Source: Diphasiastrum complanatum (lineage: Eukaryota > Streptophyta > Lycopodiopsida > Lycopodiales > Lycopodiaceae). From it: a stretch of DNA of 64,000 nucleotides. Each line of letters begins with the position of its first letter. The first letter of the stretch is position 1. Location: NCBI GenBank assembly GCA_029204225.1, contig CM055100.1, positions 5,973,409 to 6,037,408 on the forward strand. Reading direction: 5' to 3'. A program made the position numbers and the translations under genes. Below the pieces are notes generated by a model. The model ran no database searches and had not been told where the DNA came from. It worked only from the letters and a program-made list of their open reading frames with translations. Below, one piece after another: positions 11,582 to 24,200 of this stretch.

Positions 11582-12245
11582 TGTTAAAAATTCACAATTC
11601 TAGCTTGACTAGTTTTGGTCATATGACTTGTAAATAGTTAGATGGTCATGATGTGGCTTGTCACACGTGCCAAATAGCATAGGATTCCATTCATAAGGAT
11701 GCTCTCAAGTAGACCTAAGTGTTAGAACCTTTGGAATGAGTCCAAATTATGCTTAGATACAAGGGAGAAAAAATAGGAGTTATTTTTGGTAATTTTTGCA
11801 TTGTTGAGGGATCTCCAAGATTCCAACCCTAACTTGGTAGGGATGAAAGATCCACCAAAATTAGCATTAGGGATAGGTTTAGGGCTACTCATACCTGCCC
11901 AAAATCGTGATGGATCATGTATATATAGGTGATGATATCTCACCAAAATCAATCAAGCAATTTCATGTTTTTTCTCTCATAATGGTGCAATTGCTCTCTA
12001 TGTTCATAATTGTTTGAGTACTTGTGATTACTAATGATTATAGGATTGAATGTAGGTCTGGTGTACAGTACTCAGACTGTGGGAGGCCATACTTTCACAC
12101 GTGTGAAGTCTTCTTCAAGGATTTGGGCCATTTAGTGAGGTTCAAGCATAGATTTTTGATAATTTTGATGGTTCAACTTGTGCTAATCTTATGAAATCAT
12201 AATCTATTGTTTTCCTCATCATTTCAAGTGTTTTAGATTCCTTAT
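11582..12245 (+). repeat. Copia-A 5' LTR, 3' end deleted
   Basis: It matches the 3' LTR from TGTTAAAAATTC to ..CCTTATT, then diverges. The 3' LTR continues about 17 more bases to CA, whereas this copy enters gag sequence. A TATATATAGG box lies near 11920. A 14-bp palindrome TTCACACGTGTGAA lies at 12094-12107. Confidence 0.9.
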
Positions 12246-12249
12246 TAGA

Positions 12250-15200
12250 ATGTTAGCTTTGAAGAATCAAATCTATAGAAGCTATCAAAAGAAAGGAGAG
12301 AGTGCACATACTTTTGTCCTAAGAGTAAAGGAATTGAACAAAGAGCTAGCCTTTATAGGTGATCCTATCAAGGATGAAGAGCTTGTTCAACTCATATTGA
12401 ATGGACTAAGCTTTGAATTTGACAATTTGGTTCAGGGATATGCAATTATGGGTAAGCTACCCATACTTGAAGAACTCCAAGGCACACTCATGGCCGAGGA
12501 ATCAAAAAGGAGCCAAATGCAAGAGAGGATGGATAGGCTTTCCATCCAAGGTGGAGATGACCAAGCTCTCTTCACCAAAGGCAAAGGCAAGTCCAAAGGC
12601 AGAGTATCAACATTCAAGAAGTCTACAAAGCTTGAGGATCAAGAAGGACCCTCAAAGGCATCTCCATCAACCACCAAAGTCAAGAAGGACAAATCAAAGG
12701 TGAAGTGCTACTATTGTAACAAGATGGGGCATTATGCCTCGGAATGCTTCAAGAGGAAGCAAGATCAAAGCCAATCCAACATGAGCAAAGAGGAGGAGGA
12801 GGAGAGTTCACATGAGGACTCTCTCATGATGTCCATATTTTCTTCAACAAGCTTCAAAGGAGAAGATCCTTGGTGGATTGACTCGGGTGCTAGTTCACAC
12901 ATGACTAGTAAAAGGGAGTTTTTCTCTTCTCTCTTATCTTATGATGGACCTATAAAGTCTATCTATACAGCAAATGATGAAGCTTTTAAGATTGAAGGAG
13001 TTGGTAGAATTCTCCTTTGCTTAGGATCTTCCAAAAAGATCAACATAGAAGGTGTTTTGTACATTCCTACAATAACAAAGAATCTACTAGGTGTTGGCCA
13101 AATGGTAGACAATGGTTTCAATGTTGACTTTGCTTCAAATGAATGTTTCATCAAGAAGAAGGGTAAGATAGTGGCTAAGGGCACTAGACTTGGCAAACTT
13201 TATAAGTTGGATGCATTTGTGGATACTAATGTTGTCATGTTGGCCAAGAAGAGCAAGATATCTACTTTCACTTTATGGCACAAAAGACTTGGACATGTCA
13301 ACTCGGGTTCCATGGAGGCTATGATCAAGGAGGAGTATGCTTTAGGCCTACCAAGGTCTATTGGGAAGGAATACAAGGTTTGTGAAGCTTGTGCCTTATC
13401 CAAGGCACATAAGAAGGTGTTTCCTAACTCCATCACAAAGTCATCTCATCCTCTTGAACTCATACACTCGGATGTGCACATTGCTAGCACCAAATCTAAT
13501 GGAGGTTCATCCATGTTTTTAACCTTCATTGATGACTACTCAAGATATTGTTGGGTGTTCTTACTTTCCTTCAAGTCTCAAGTATTTGATACTTTTGTAA
13601 AGTTCAAGTTGTTTGTGGAAAAGCATCATAATCATAGCATCAAGATTCTTAGAAGTGACAATGGTGGAGAATTCATCTCCAATGAGTTCAAGGCCTTTTG
13701 AGAGGAGAAAGGGATCAAGAAAGAGAATTCTTGTCCTTACACTCCTCAACAAAATGGAGTTGCTGAAAGAAGGAATAGAACATTATGTGAATGTTCTAAG
13801 GCTTTAAGATTAGATGCTTGTTTGCCCAAATCCTTTTGGGGTGAGTCTCTTGTATGTGCAAACTACTTGATGAATATGGTGTCTTGCAAAGCAATTGAAG
13901 GCAAAACTCCTTATGAGATGTTGTATGGAAAGAAACCCAATCTTAATCACTTGAAAGTTTTTGGGTGTATATGTTATGTGCATGTGCCATTGGAAACAAG
14001 AACCAAGGAGGATCCATCTTCCACAAGAGGGATCATGCTTGGATATGCAAGCTCAAGCAAGGGCTACAAAGTCTATCTCCCATCCTTGAACAAATTTGTT
14101 GTTTCAAGGGATGTCATCTTTGATGAACATCATATGCATATGCTTGAAGAAGGCTCAAGTGCTCCAACAATCAAGAAGAAGATGGCCGAAGAGCAAGATC
14201 TTGGTTTTGAGGGGGAGCTCATGGAGGAGCAAGCACCAAACCCACCTATCACACCAAGGAGATCTTCAAGGGCAAAAGTGGAGCCATCAAGGCTCACATA
14301 TCAAGGCAAAGGACAGCAAGTTGAGGGTATCTCATCCACTTCTTATGCTTTATCTAGTTTTGAAGAACCATCTAATGTTGAAGATGCATTGAACTCCAAA
14401 GAATGGTATAAAGCTATGTTGGATGAGTATGATGCCTTGATTGAGAATGAAACTTGGTTGCTTGTTGAGAGACCTCAAAGGAATGTAATAGGATGCAAGT
14501 GGGTCTTCAAGCTTAAGTTGAATGCAAATGGGAGTGTTAACAAACATAAGCAAGATTAGTTGCAAAAGGTTATGCTCAAGAGAGAGGGATAGACTATGAG
14601 GAAATTTTTGCACCTGTGGCCAAGATGGTCACAATAAGGCTAATCATTGCACTTGCATCACATTTTGGATGGATTCTATGTCAAATGGATGTCTCTAATG
14701 CTTTCTTGAATGGTTTTTTGGAAGAGGATATCTATATGGAGCAGCCACAAGGGTTCATCAAGCATGGAATGCCATCTCCAAAGAAGCATCTATGGCTTGA
14801 AGCAAGCCTCGAGATCTTGGAATTCAAAACTACATTGCTATCTTATTTCACTTTCTTTTGTTCAAAGTGAATATGATCCCACTCTTTACATTAAGTTTGA
14901 TGATGTTGGTATTGTACTTTTACTCATTTATGTAGATGACATCATCATTAGTGGAAATAGTGTTGATGGTATTGAAAAAATCAAGATAGATCTATCCTTA
15001 GAGTTCAAGATGGTAGATCTAGGGTGTCTTCACTTCATCTTAGGCATAGAAGTACTTAGAGGGTCTGATTTTATCTTTATAAGTCAAGTAAACTATACTC
15101 AAAGTCTTTTGAAGAAGTTTAAGTTGGAAGTATGCAAAAGTGTTGACACACCAATGGAGCAAGATGTAAAAGTGCCAAATGAAGATGATGAAAGATCCTT

Positions 15201-15894
15201 CATGGACATCACTTTGTTTAGGAAGCTTATAGGTTCCTTAATGTGGATCACTATAACTAGACCAGATCTTAGCTTTAGTGTATGTAGGTTGAGCCAATCC
15301 ATGCAAAAGCCATTGAATATCCATTGGAAAAAGGCTAAGAGGATTCTAAGATACATCTCGGGTACATTGGATTTTGGGATTCTATATAGAGGAGATGTGA
15401 TTAACCTTCATGCATTTAGTGATTCAGATTTTGCAGGGGACAAGAGGAATAGGAAATCAAAAAGTGCGTATTCAACTTTCATAGGAGAATGTGTGGTTTC
15501 ATGGCTTTCAAAAAAGCAAGAAACTATATCTCTATCTTCAACCGAGGCCGAGTACAAAGCTTTGACAACCACTACAAAGGAGGTACTTTGGATCAAGAGA
15601 TTATTGGTGGAGCTAAAGATCATGGATTCAGAGGAGGCACCAATCATCTACAATGACAATATATCAGCCCAACACCTTGCATCTAACCCAATCTTCCATG
15701 CAAGATCTAAGCACATTGAGATATGCCATCACTTTGTGAGAGAAATGGTGCAAGCCAAGGAGATTGCTTTGGAGCATGTTCCAAGCAATGAATGTGTAGC
15801 TGATCTACTTACTAAACCACTTCAAAAGACACCTTTTATGAAGTTCAGATCATCACTTGGAGTGATTAGTAAAGCAATGATTGAACCAAGCTAG
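12250..15894 (+). pseudogene. gag-pol: Copia-A gag-pol polyprotein, one stop and two frameshifts
   Basis: The Ty1/copia order is visible. The gag C-terminal part starts at LALKNQIYRSYQKKGES. The zinc knuckle CYYCNKMGHYASEC is at 12706-12747. The protease WIDSGASSHM has Asp at 12880. The integrase has the zinc domain (LWHKRLGHVN..CEAC), D at 13471, D at 13657 and E at 13765. RT carries YVDD at 14929-14940, and RNase H reaches ADLLTKPLQ near the end. Lesions are an in-frame TGA at 13699-13701 in the integrase, a one-base loss near 14548 (before LVAKGYAQE) and a frame change near 14785 before [10 protein letters not shown]. The first ATG at 12250 is internal to gag, not the true start. Catalytic residues are otherwise intact, consistent with a young copy. 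Confidence 0.93.
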
Positions 15895-15908
15895 ATAGTG
15901 AGGAGGAG

Positions 15909-16590
15909 TGTTAAAAATTCACAATTCTAGCTTGACTAGTTTTAGTCATATGACTTGTAAATAGTTAGATGGTCATGATGTGGCTTGTCACACGTGCCAA
16001 ATAGCATAGGATTCCATTCATAAGGATGCTCTCAAGTAGACCTAAGTGTTAGAACCTTTGGAATGAGTCCAAATTATGCTTAGATACAAGGGAGAAAAAA
16101 TAGGAGCTATTTTTGGTAATTTTTGCATTGTTGAGGGATCTCCAAGATTCCAACCCTAACTTGGTAGGGATGAAATATCCACCAAAATTAGCATTAGTGA
16201 TAGGTTTAGGGCTACTCATACCTGCCCAAAATCGTGATGGATCATGTATATATAGGTGATGATATCTCACCAAAATCAATCAAGCAATTTCATGTTTTTT
16301 CTCTCATAATGGTGCAATTGCTCTCTATGTTCATAATTGTTTGAGTACTTGTGATTACTAATGATTATAGGATTGAATGTAGGTCTGGTGTACAGTATTC
16401 AGACTGTGGGAGGCCGTACTTTCACACATGTGAAGTCTTCTTCAAGAATTTGGGCCATTTAGTGAGGTTCAAGCATAGATTTTTGATGGATTTTGATGGT
16501 TCAACTTGTGCTAATCTTATGAAATCATAATCTATTGTTTTCCTCATCATTTCAAGTGTTTTAGGATCCTTATTTGCTATAATTTTTACA
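15909..16590 (+). repeat. Copia-A 3' LTR (complete, 682 bp)
   Basis: It starts TGTTAAAAATTC right after the purine tract AGTGAGGAGGAG and ends ..TTTACA before the AGTTG duplication. It is the reference copy for the family's LTR. It carries the same TATATATAGG box and a CACACATGTG variant of the palindrome. Confidence 0.93.
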
Positions 16591-16591
16591 A

Positions 16592-16763
16592 GTTGCATAT
16601 CACTTCGTGAGAGAGAAGCTCATTGGAGGGGAAATCTACTTGGACCCATCGACACATCATCTTGTATACCTTTGAGCAAAAGTTCCTTCATCAAGCATAG
16701 AGCCAATCTTGGAGTAATACCAAGATTGATGTTCAAGTCAATATAGATTGTTTTTAGGAGGAG
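16592..16763 (+). pseudogene. pol: Copia-D RNase H C-terminus, continued after copia-A
   Basis: Beyond the target duplication the reading resumes as AYHFVREKLIGGEI, the expected continuation of SKHIEV at 11576. After a TGA, further degenerate terminal codons lead to a purine tract TTTTTAGGAGGAG and an LTR start at 16764. This confirms that copia-A split a pre-existing element. Confidence 0.85.
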
Positions 16764-17812
16764 TGTTGAAATGGAAAAGTAATTCATCTTGACTTTAGGC
16801 TTGCTACAAATATTGTACCATGCAAGTATGTTGTTCATAAATGCAAAATGCCAAGTTTGGCCTAGATAGAACTCGAGCTACATGGATATGTCATATCTAG
16901 AATGATGAGTACAATTGTCATATAGTTTGTAGACATAGAATTAGCAAAATTATGCTTGTAAAAACTCGTGGCAATTCACATGCAGTAATTGTAAGTGATC
17001 CATAGTGACATGCAAGGCATGCCCAAAGTGTAATGGACACATGCATGATGATTTGTACATTTCTAGTTAGAACTAGCACACTTGAAAAAAGTTGGTAGAG
17101 TTTCATGCATGAGAAATGACAAATGTCACATAGACTCTAGTTTTCACTTTAGATGTCATTAAATGATGGATGGTGAGGTTCTACCTCGAGCTACCTCAAA
17201 CTCCATAAATACGTTATTTTGTTATGAAGAACCAAAGCTTTGTAGCTATCTCATGCCATTTTGGATCCACACATTTTTTGCTTGTTATCTCTCTATCTTT
17301 CTCTCTCTAACTCATGTTGAGGCTAATTCTAATACACTGTTATCTTGTACTTTTTCTCATTCTTGATTCATTGCTATCATATTCTGATGCTTAGCATGCT
17401 AGGTTGTGGTTAAGCCATAACTTTTGTACTAGATCTTGCTAATCAATCTAGAATCAGGTTACTGTGCTAATCATAAGGCTTAATTAGATCCATCATACTT
17501 GTGGACATTCCCCACGCATGTGAATTTTGGAAATTTTGTCATCTCTCACTCTCTCTCCCTTATCTCATTTCATGCATATACATAAGTTCTCTTGGGTTTA
17601 TCTATCCATTGGTGCACTGTAGTGATGATATCTTGCAATCATTTGTGTAGCATGCAATTTTATGTTATGTATTGGATCCACATGTGTGAATTATAGTACC
17701 TTATTGTTATTGTAAGGACATAAACTTCATTATTTCATATATTTTATTTTTGATCAAGATTTTGTTGAGTTTGCATCTCTTTCATCAAGTAGATGTTTAT
17801 TGCCAATGGTGC
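16764..17812 (+). repeat. Copia-D 3' LTR (right end uncertain)
   Basis: It starts TGTTGAAATGGAAAAG after the polypurine tract. A CCATAAATACG TATA-like box lies near 17200, and downstream text (GTGGACATTCCCCACGCATG) resembles copia LTR leaders. No second copy is available, so the end is a guess. Confidence 0.5.
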
Positions 17813-18605
17813 TAATTGCGTTGTCTTCCATAACCAAAGATCAAGAGATGATTTTGAATCTTAGTGATTAACAAAATCTTCACATATCAGAGCTATTGTT
17901 GCAGATTATAGAAGGATCAGCCATATTTAACAAGGATTTGGAGGAGCTACAAACTCTAGATTGTGCTAGATTGATTTCTACTCAAAAATCAAGCATTTTG
18001 TATATGTAGAATTGATCATTTGTAGGTCAAAACTCAATTTAGATTTATGAACTTGAAGTAGGCTGATTTCACATGTGTCTTACTAGATTTGGCTGATTTT
18101 AATTGCATTAGGAAGCTTCATTGGAGGCTACAAGGTTCTATATCAAGTTTTTGGCAATTGCATGTAGAATTTGGAAGATTTAATTTTTTGTGACTTGGGC
18201 CTTGTAAATAAAATAAAATATTAAGCCCAAAGTCTAAGTTACAAAGTTTTAAGTTATTGTCAAAGTAACACTGTTTTAGTAATTTTGGGACAATCCCAAG
18301 TCCCAGTCCTTTCTTTTATGAGGTCCTATGCTCAAAATTAAGTTCAATGGCACAAACTTGACAAAGACCTATGCTCGAACTTAAGTTCGAGCACATGCTC
18401 ACATGCTCATTTGCTCGAACTTTTAAAAGTTCAAGAACACAAGCATGTACTAGAGAAGATATAGAGAAAAATTAATTTGTTCCAAAATCAAGAAATTCTC
18501 CCAACATTACTAAAACGGTGTTAAGTCAAATGGTAGTAGGTGAGATGTGCTTCATTGTGCACCATAGATTTCTTTGTGTTTTCTATGAAGGGTTTGGATT
18601 TCAAC
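17813..18605. other. Intergenic, with gypsy LTR relic and palindromes
   Basis: No gene. 18190-18310 resembles part of the LTR at 25680 (GACTTGGGCCTTG, AAATAAAATAAAA, GCCCAAAGTC). A perfect 22-bp palindrome centred on CGAACTTAAGTTCG lies at 18372-18393. A 16-bp palindrome GAACTTTTAAAAGTTC follows at 18417-18432. Confidence 0.5.
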
Positions 18606-20729
18606 TTTTGAACCCCTATTTTTAGTAGGTGGCCTTCGTTTTTCTTTGGGTACCTGTGTTTTTGACCTTCCTTTGATTTTTCAAGGGTCGTGCGCCTACT
18701 GCTCATTTGTCTGGGTTTTTGGCCTGTTGGGTAACCACTTGGCCCACACATTTTGTTAATTGTCCATAAATTGCCCAAACTTTGTCATTAAGATTTTTGT
18801 GACTCCTTGACACTGAATCCATATTTCCCGGTCCCGTTTTTACCCGAAACTTTTCTTTCTCGGTTTTTTCTTCTGTGGTTGGCTTTTCTTAGCATTCATG
18901 ACTAGGGCTCCCACGACAACACGGTTTTCCTAAAAAATACACTGAGTGATCATATATTAGTAAAAATGGACTCAATACATGGTGAGATTTTAGCACGGTC
19001 ATATCGGCTATTTTTTTACAACTGGCCATTTTTTTTAAAAGCCGTAAAATATACTGGCCATTTCTAAGGCCTCAAAATTTGCTCTAGCCTCATTTAGGAC
19101 AGGCTGGGACCCAATTCTAGGTGGACTGGCACTTTTGGCTTGGTCTTACAAAACTTGACCACAAAATATTTTTGACGGTTTTTTCAAAAGTCAGTTTCTT
19201 ACTTTTAAACTATGTCTAGCCACTTTAGGACGGGCTGGAACCCAGACCTAAGGCAAATTTGTGTCGATTTTTCTTTAATAACCGGGCTTTACATGCTGAT
19301 TTTTTCAATTATTACGAACTTAAACTTCAATATTAGCCCAATTTTTCGTGCGGAAATATCAGCTAACATTCGGGTTGGATCATGTAGATGTCTTCTTGTA
19401 TAACTCCATTCAGATAAGCTGTTTGCACATCAAGTTGATGCACTTCAAGGTCGGCAGTTGCAGCATATGATAGAAGGGTTCAGATCGACGAATACTTGAC
19501 TACTGGGCTAAAAGTCTCACTGTAGTCGACGTTGGAGATATGAGTGAATCCTCGTGCTACCAGTCTTGCCTTCCTTCAATCATTGCTCCATTGGCATTGT
19601 ATTTGATCTTGAAGATCCATTTGCAATCAATGATATTGCAGCCAATAGGAGCTTCGACTAGTGACCATGTCTAGTTCTTGATCAGAGACGAATACTCTTT
19701 GTCCATAGCTTCTCTCTAGAGATCAGAGTCTGGTTGGTTGGGTGCCTCTTCGACTGTTGTCGGTTCCTGTATCAAGAGACATGCAGATCAAGAGTATACC
19801 TTGTGGGCTATATGCGCATTCGGCTTGATCTTCTGGGAGGATTCGACTGATGAACCACTCTTGGGACATGTTGTTGGGTAGCAGCAACGTCTTCGTTTGA
19901 TTCGTTGTCAAATAGTGGATCCACAATGGACACACTTGAGCCAGAAGCTTGGATTTTCATGTCAATGGCATGTGATGAAGGTTCTTCTGGAGCAGTATCC
20001 TTGCCTTTGATGTCAACGAACTGATCCTCGATAAAGACTGTATCCCGGCTGTACAAGACTTGCTGGGTATCAGGATCATACAGCTTGTATGTGCTATCAG
20101 ATGAAGTGTATCCAATCAAGATGGTCTTGAGACCTTGGAAGTCCAATTTCTTCCTCGTGTCTTTCGGGATCTGCGCATAGGCAACGCATTTGAGCACTCT
20201 TAGGTTCTTCAAAGAAGGGTTAGAGCCTGTCCACACCTCATGGGGTGTTTTGCCTGAGAGGGCCTTGGTGGAACATCTGTTCTGGACATAAGCTATAGTG
20301 GAGACAGGTTCGGCCCAGAATCTCTTGGGCAGCGATGTATGCGCTAGCATACATTTGTCTGATTCAACCAGGGAAAGGTTCTTCCTCTCGGCTAAGCCAT
20401 TTGACTGAGGACTGTAAGGAGTGATGAATTGTTGCTCAATGTCTTAGCTCTGGCAGTACTCCTTAAAATCAGTAGAGATATACTCTCCACCATTGTCTGA
20501 CCTTAAGGCCTTGATCATCCTTCCAGACTCCTTTTCTGCATGCTCCTTGAAGATCCTGAACCAAATGAAAGCTTCTGATTTCTTCTTTATAAAGTACACC
20601 ATAGTCCTTCTGAAAAATTCATCAATAAAAGCTATAAAATACTTTGCATCCTTCAGCAAAGGATTTTTCATCAGGCCACAAATGTCTAAATGTACAATGT
20701 CTAACAATCATGTAGCAGTATGTTGATGG
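18606..20729. repeat. 2.1-kb duplicated block, copy 1
   Basis: It is collinear with 58571-60694 at a constant offset of 39965, with no indels noticed and about two dozen substitutions by eye, nearly all transitions. It spans non-coding sequence (18606 to about 19370) fused to part of a copia polyprotein on the minus strand. Sequence on both sides of the block differs between the copies. Confidence 0.95.
19370..20729 (-). pseudogene. pol: Copia-E integrase/RT fragment, copy 1
   Basis: Read on the minus strand: integrase core with D of VHLDICG, D of RSDNGGEY and E of LAERKN, then the integrase tail (KRFWAEPVSTIAYVQNR), the linker and the RT start (CKWIFKIKYNANG). RT is cut after DIYMIQPE near 19376, where it joins the unrelated 18606-19370 sequence. 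A TAA interrupts the integrase after EYCQS. Gag, protease and the integrase zinc domain are absent because the block ends at 20729. Confidence 0.9.
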
Positions 20730-21244
20730 TGTGACTTTGTCAAAACCCTAACTTTGTTTGGACCTCTATTTTTTGAGGTTGCTGGACTTCAAAATATTGT
20801 GTTTCAATCTTAGGAATTGGTAACATTCATTAGATTGTGGTTGGATCATAGGTTGATCAAGATTTCTTCATTCTAGGTTCCGTATCTTTGTGATTTGTTT
20901 TTGGAAACATTTGTTGTTTTTTATGAGATCTCGAGATTTTCTGATTTTTAACTTTTGTAGACTGATAATCAGCTTCATGCAAACTTGATCTAATTGTTGG
21001 TAGTTCACTGAAAATTTTGATGGATACTTAGTAACAGAACCATCAGTCAATCTAATGATCTGCTTCTTTCTTGATCCTATTTGGATCTGGATCCTTCTTG
21101 GATTCTGATGGATTTTTCCGATCTTGCCAGATCTGACTGAATCTTGATGGATCTAGCTTGATTTGGCTTGATCTTCTTAGATCTAGCGGTGATGGCTTAG
21201 CAGAATAGCTTTTTGTAGAATGCCACTCCCAATCTGGATCTGCC
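20730..21244. other. Non-coding junction between copia-E copy 1 and gypsy-3a
   Basis: No recognisable gene. The plus strand has repeated GATCTNG(A/C)TTG-like words between about 21040 and 21190 (GATCCTATTTGGATC, GATCTAGCTTGATTTGGC). The piece may be 3' untranslated sequence of gypsy-3a. Confidence 0.4.
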
Positions 21245-24200
21245 TTATTGTGGTGGCCAGTATTTGTGCAAATGGCTACCGTTGATGGGTGTATCAAATG
21301 GTGTTCCATTTAGCTTTTTCAAATTCACGGCTCCATGATTAAGAATTTCCTTGATCCTATAAGGACCTTCACTTGTGAATTCTAACTTTCCCTTGTTTGC
21401 CTTGGTTTTATACATCAGGACCAAATCTCCGGAGCGAAGATCCTTCTTTTGTAACTTGCGATCCTGCCATGTCTTGCATCTTTTCTTTTCAGCTGCCAGT
21501 GCGTGCACAGCTAGTAAGAATGTTTCACAGAGTTTATGCAGAGCTTCGTAGTGTAGTTGTAGAGATTTGGACTCATTAAGACATTACGTGGTGGCAGTCC
21601 TTAATGAAGGAACTAAAACCTCTACTAGCATTACAGCATACTGACCATATAGCAATTGGAAGGGTGTTTGATCAGTGCTTCCTTTATATGTTGTCCTCAA
21701 TGCCTACAGTGTAGCATGCAACTTATGTTCCCAATCCGATCTGCTAGCTTCAACTGTTTTCGTGAGCATGCTACACAGGATCTTATTGGATGATTCTGCT
21801 TGCCCATTACCATGAGGATAATAAGGCGTACTGGTTCTGTGGATCACGAAGAATTCTTCCAACAGGACCTTGATGGTCTCGTTGATGAAATGGCTTCCGC
21901 GATCGCTGACTAGCTCCACCGGGCATCCGAAGCGTATAATGATATTTTCATAAAGGAACTTGCAGTGGTCCTAGCATTAATCTTACTGCCTTGGCTTCGA
22001 CCCATTTGGTGAGGTAGTCTGTGGCTACGATTATGTATCGAGCCTGAAAACTCCTTGTTGTAGGGTGACTTGGACCGATGTAATCCAATCCCCACTTTTC
22101 GAATGGTGCTTGGGCTAAGACCGGGTGTAGTAAGTCGTAATTCAATCTCGTTGGTCTCCTTGCCCTTTGGCACACATCGCACTTTTTCAAGTATTCCTCC
22201 GTATCCTTATGAATCGTTGGCCACCAACATCCTGATTGCAGGATCTTGCGAACTGTAATGTCAGATGCAAAATGACCTCCACCCATGCCTTCATGTGAAA
22301 ACGAAACGATCTGGGTGGCCTCATGAGGAAGAATACACCGCCAAAAAATTCCATCTGGACCTCTTCGATACAACTGGCCGGCAATCAATTGATAAGGTCT
22401 AGCCTTTAAGATCAATTTTCGTTGTTCCACCTTTGGTAAAGATTTGTCTGGTTGGCCTTGCATTAGATATTCAACAATGTCGGCCGCCCATTCTGGTACT
22501 GTATCCACGTAAAATAAGGCAGCATCTATCCTTCTCATCGTTGGGTTGGTTTGCAATCTCCTTCCCTTTGATTCGTGACACATGATCTGCCACATAATGT
22601 TGTTTTCCATTGCAAACTACTATCCGAAAATCAAACTCCAACAACAGAAGTAGCCATCTGGTGATTCTTCCGGTGTTGCAAGTTTTATTAACGAGATAGA
22701 GCAAGGGTTGATGGTCCGTATAAAAAGCAAAATGTGTGGCCATCAAGTAGTGTCAAAATTTCTTAACCGCATAGATCATTGCCAATGCTTCTCGTTCTGT
22801 GGTTGAGTAGTTCATTTCGGTATCACTGAGCTGTCGGCTTGCAAATCGGATTGGAAAATCCTTTTTGTGTTCACCTGGTTGGGTTAAGACTGCTCCAACT
22901 GCATACTTTGATGCGTCCGTATGCACGTGGAACTCAATGGACCAATTGGGAGGGCGTAAGATTGGTGCTGAAACCAATGCATCCTTAAGCTTCTGAAAAG
23001 CCTTTAGGGCTTCCTCGTCAATGTGGATCCATTGTAAGTTTGTAAATTGGTCGGGCTAACTCCGCAAAATCAAGAATGAAGATCCTATAATAGTTAGCAT
23101 GACCCATGAAAATGTAGACCTTGCGGATCATCCCCGGTGGTGGTAGATCAACATTGATCCTGATCTTAGATAGATCTATGGCGATCCCGTGTCTTGACAC
23201 TATATGGCCGAGAATCAAGCCATGTGTCACCCAGAATTAACATTTTTTTGGATTCAGGGAGATCTGGTATTCACAGCATTTTTGTAACACCTTCTCCAAG
23301 TTGGATAAGTGTTGAATCTGGTCCATGCACACACAGATTGTCCAACAAAATCTCCAAAAAATTTTGCAAATAATCTTTGAATGCGGCATGCATGACTCGT
23401 TGGAAAGTGCTTGGGGCATTGCAAAGTCCGAATGGCATTACTCTATAGGCATAGGTTTTCCATTCTGTGGCGAATGTTGTTTTGTGTTGGTCCTAGGGGG
23501 CTATCTTCACCTGATTGTAGCCGTTGAAGCCGTCTAGGAAACTGTAGCCTTCGGCGCCAGCTACCCTGTTGAGGACACTTTTGGTAAATGGTAAAGGAAA
23601 ATGGTCCTTTTTGGTGACTGCATTTAGCGCCTTCAGATTCACACAAATCCTCATTTTTTCGTTCTTCTTGGGTACTATAACTATCGGTGATACCCATTTT
23701 GTGTGCTTGATTTCATAGATGAAATCTGCATCCATCAGCTTTTGCAACTCCTGCTTGATCAGCTCAGTATAATTCGGGTTGCAGTGGTAATAACGGCTTA
23801 CCTTGGGGACTACTTTGTCCACCAAGGGTATGGTGTGTTGGACTACTGTTGGTGGAATGCCCTTCAGGTCACTATAACTCCATGCAAAACAGCCTTTATG
23901 TTTCACCACCAACGATCGTAGTCTCTTGAACTGTGTGGGTGTTAGCTACTCCCCCACATGCACTATCTTTTCTTCTTCACCTGGCTCGCAAGGTTCATCG
24001 GCTGTGTTCGCGCAGGTCTCTCGAAGACTTGTTCCGCCAGTGCCTGACTTTGATCAAGTTCTCTCTGGGCTTGCGGCATCATGATTACCACGTTGTCCAA
24101 GGTATAGTTCTTGAAAGTCTTAAACATCTCGTGAATTTGCACTTGTCGAGATTCCTCTTTCAGCATATTGATCTTAGCCCAACTGGTCATTTTTTTATTT

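Larger units (their letters stand above)
11582..16590 (+). mobile_element. Copia-A: Ty1/copia element with LTRs and 5-bp target duplication
   Basis: The LTRs start TGTTAAAAATTCACAATTC at 11582 and 15909. The 3' LTR ends TTTTTACA at 16590. AGTTG precedes the 5' LTR (11577-11581) and follows the 3' LTR (16591-16595), a proper target-site duplication within the RNase H codons of copia-D. The LTRs differ at about ten places by eye over some 660 bp, so insertion is fairly recent. The 5' LTR lacks its last bases and runs directly into gag: the primer-binding site and gag N-terminus are deleted, so the element cannot prime reverse transcription. Confidence 0.93.

Noticed and set aside
20493-20726. 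Plus-strand 77-codon ORF, repeated at 60458-60691
   Set aside because: It is antisense to the copia-E integrase; its presence in both copies reflects the duplicated block.
18606-20729. Helitron-type capture as the cause of the duplicated block
   Set aside because: The block ends do not show a TC start, a CTRR end or a terminal hairpin in either orientation.
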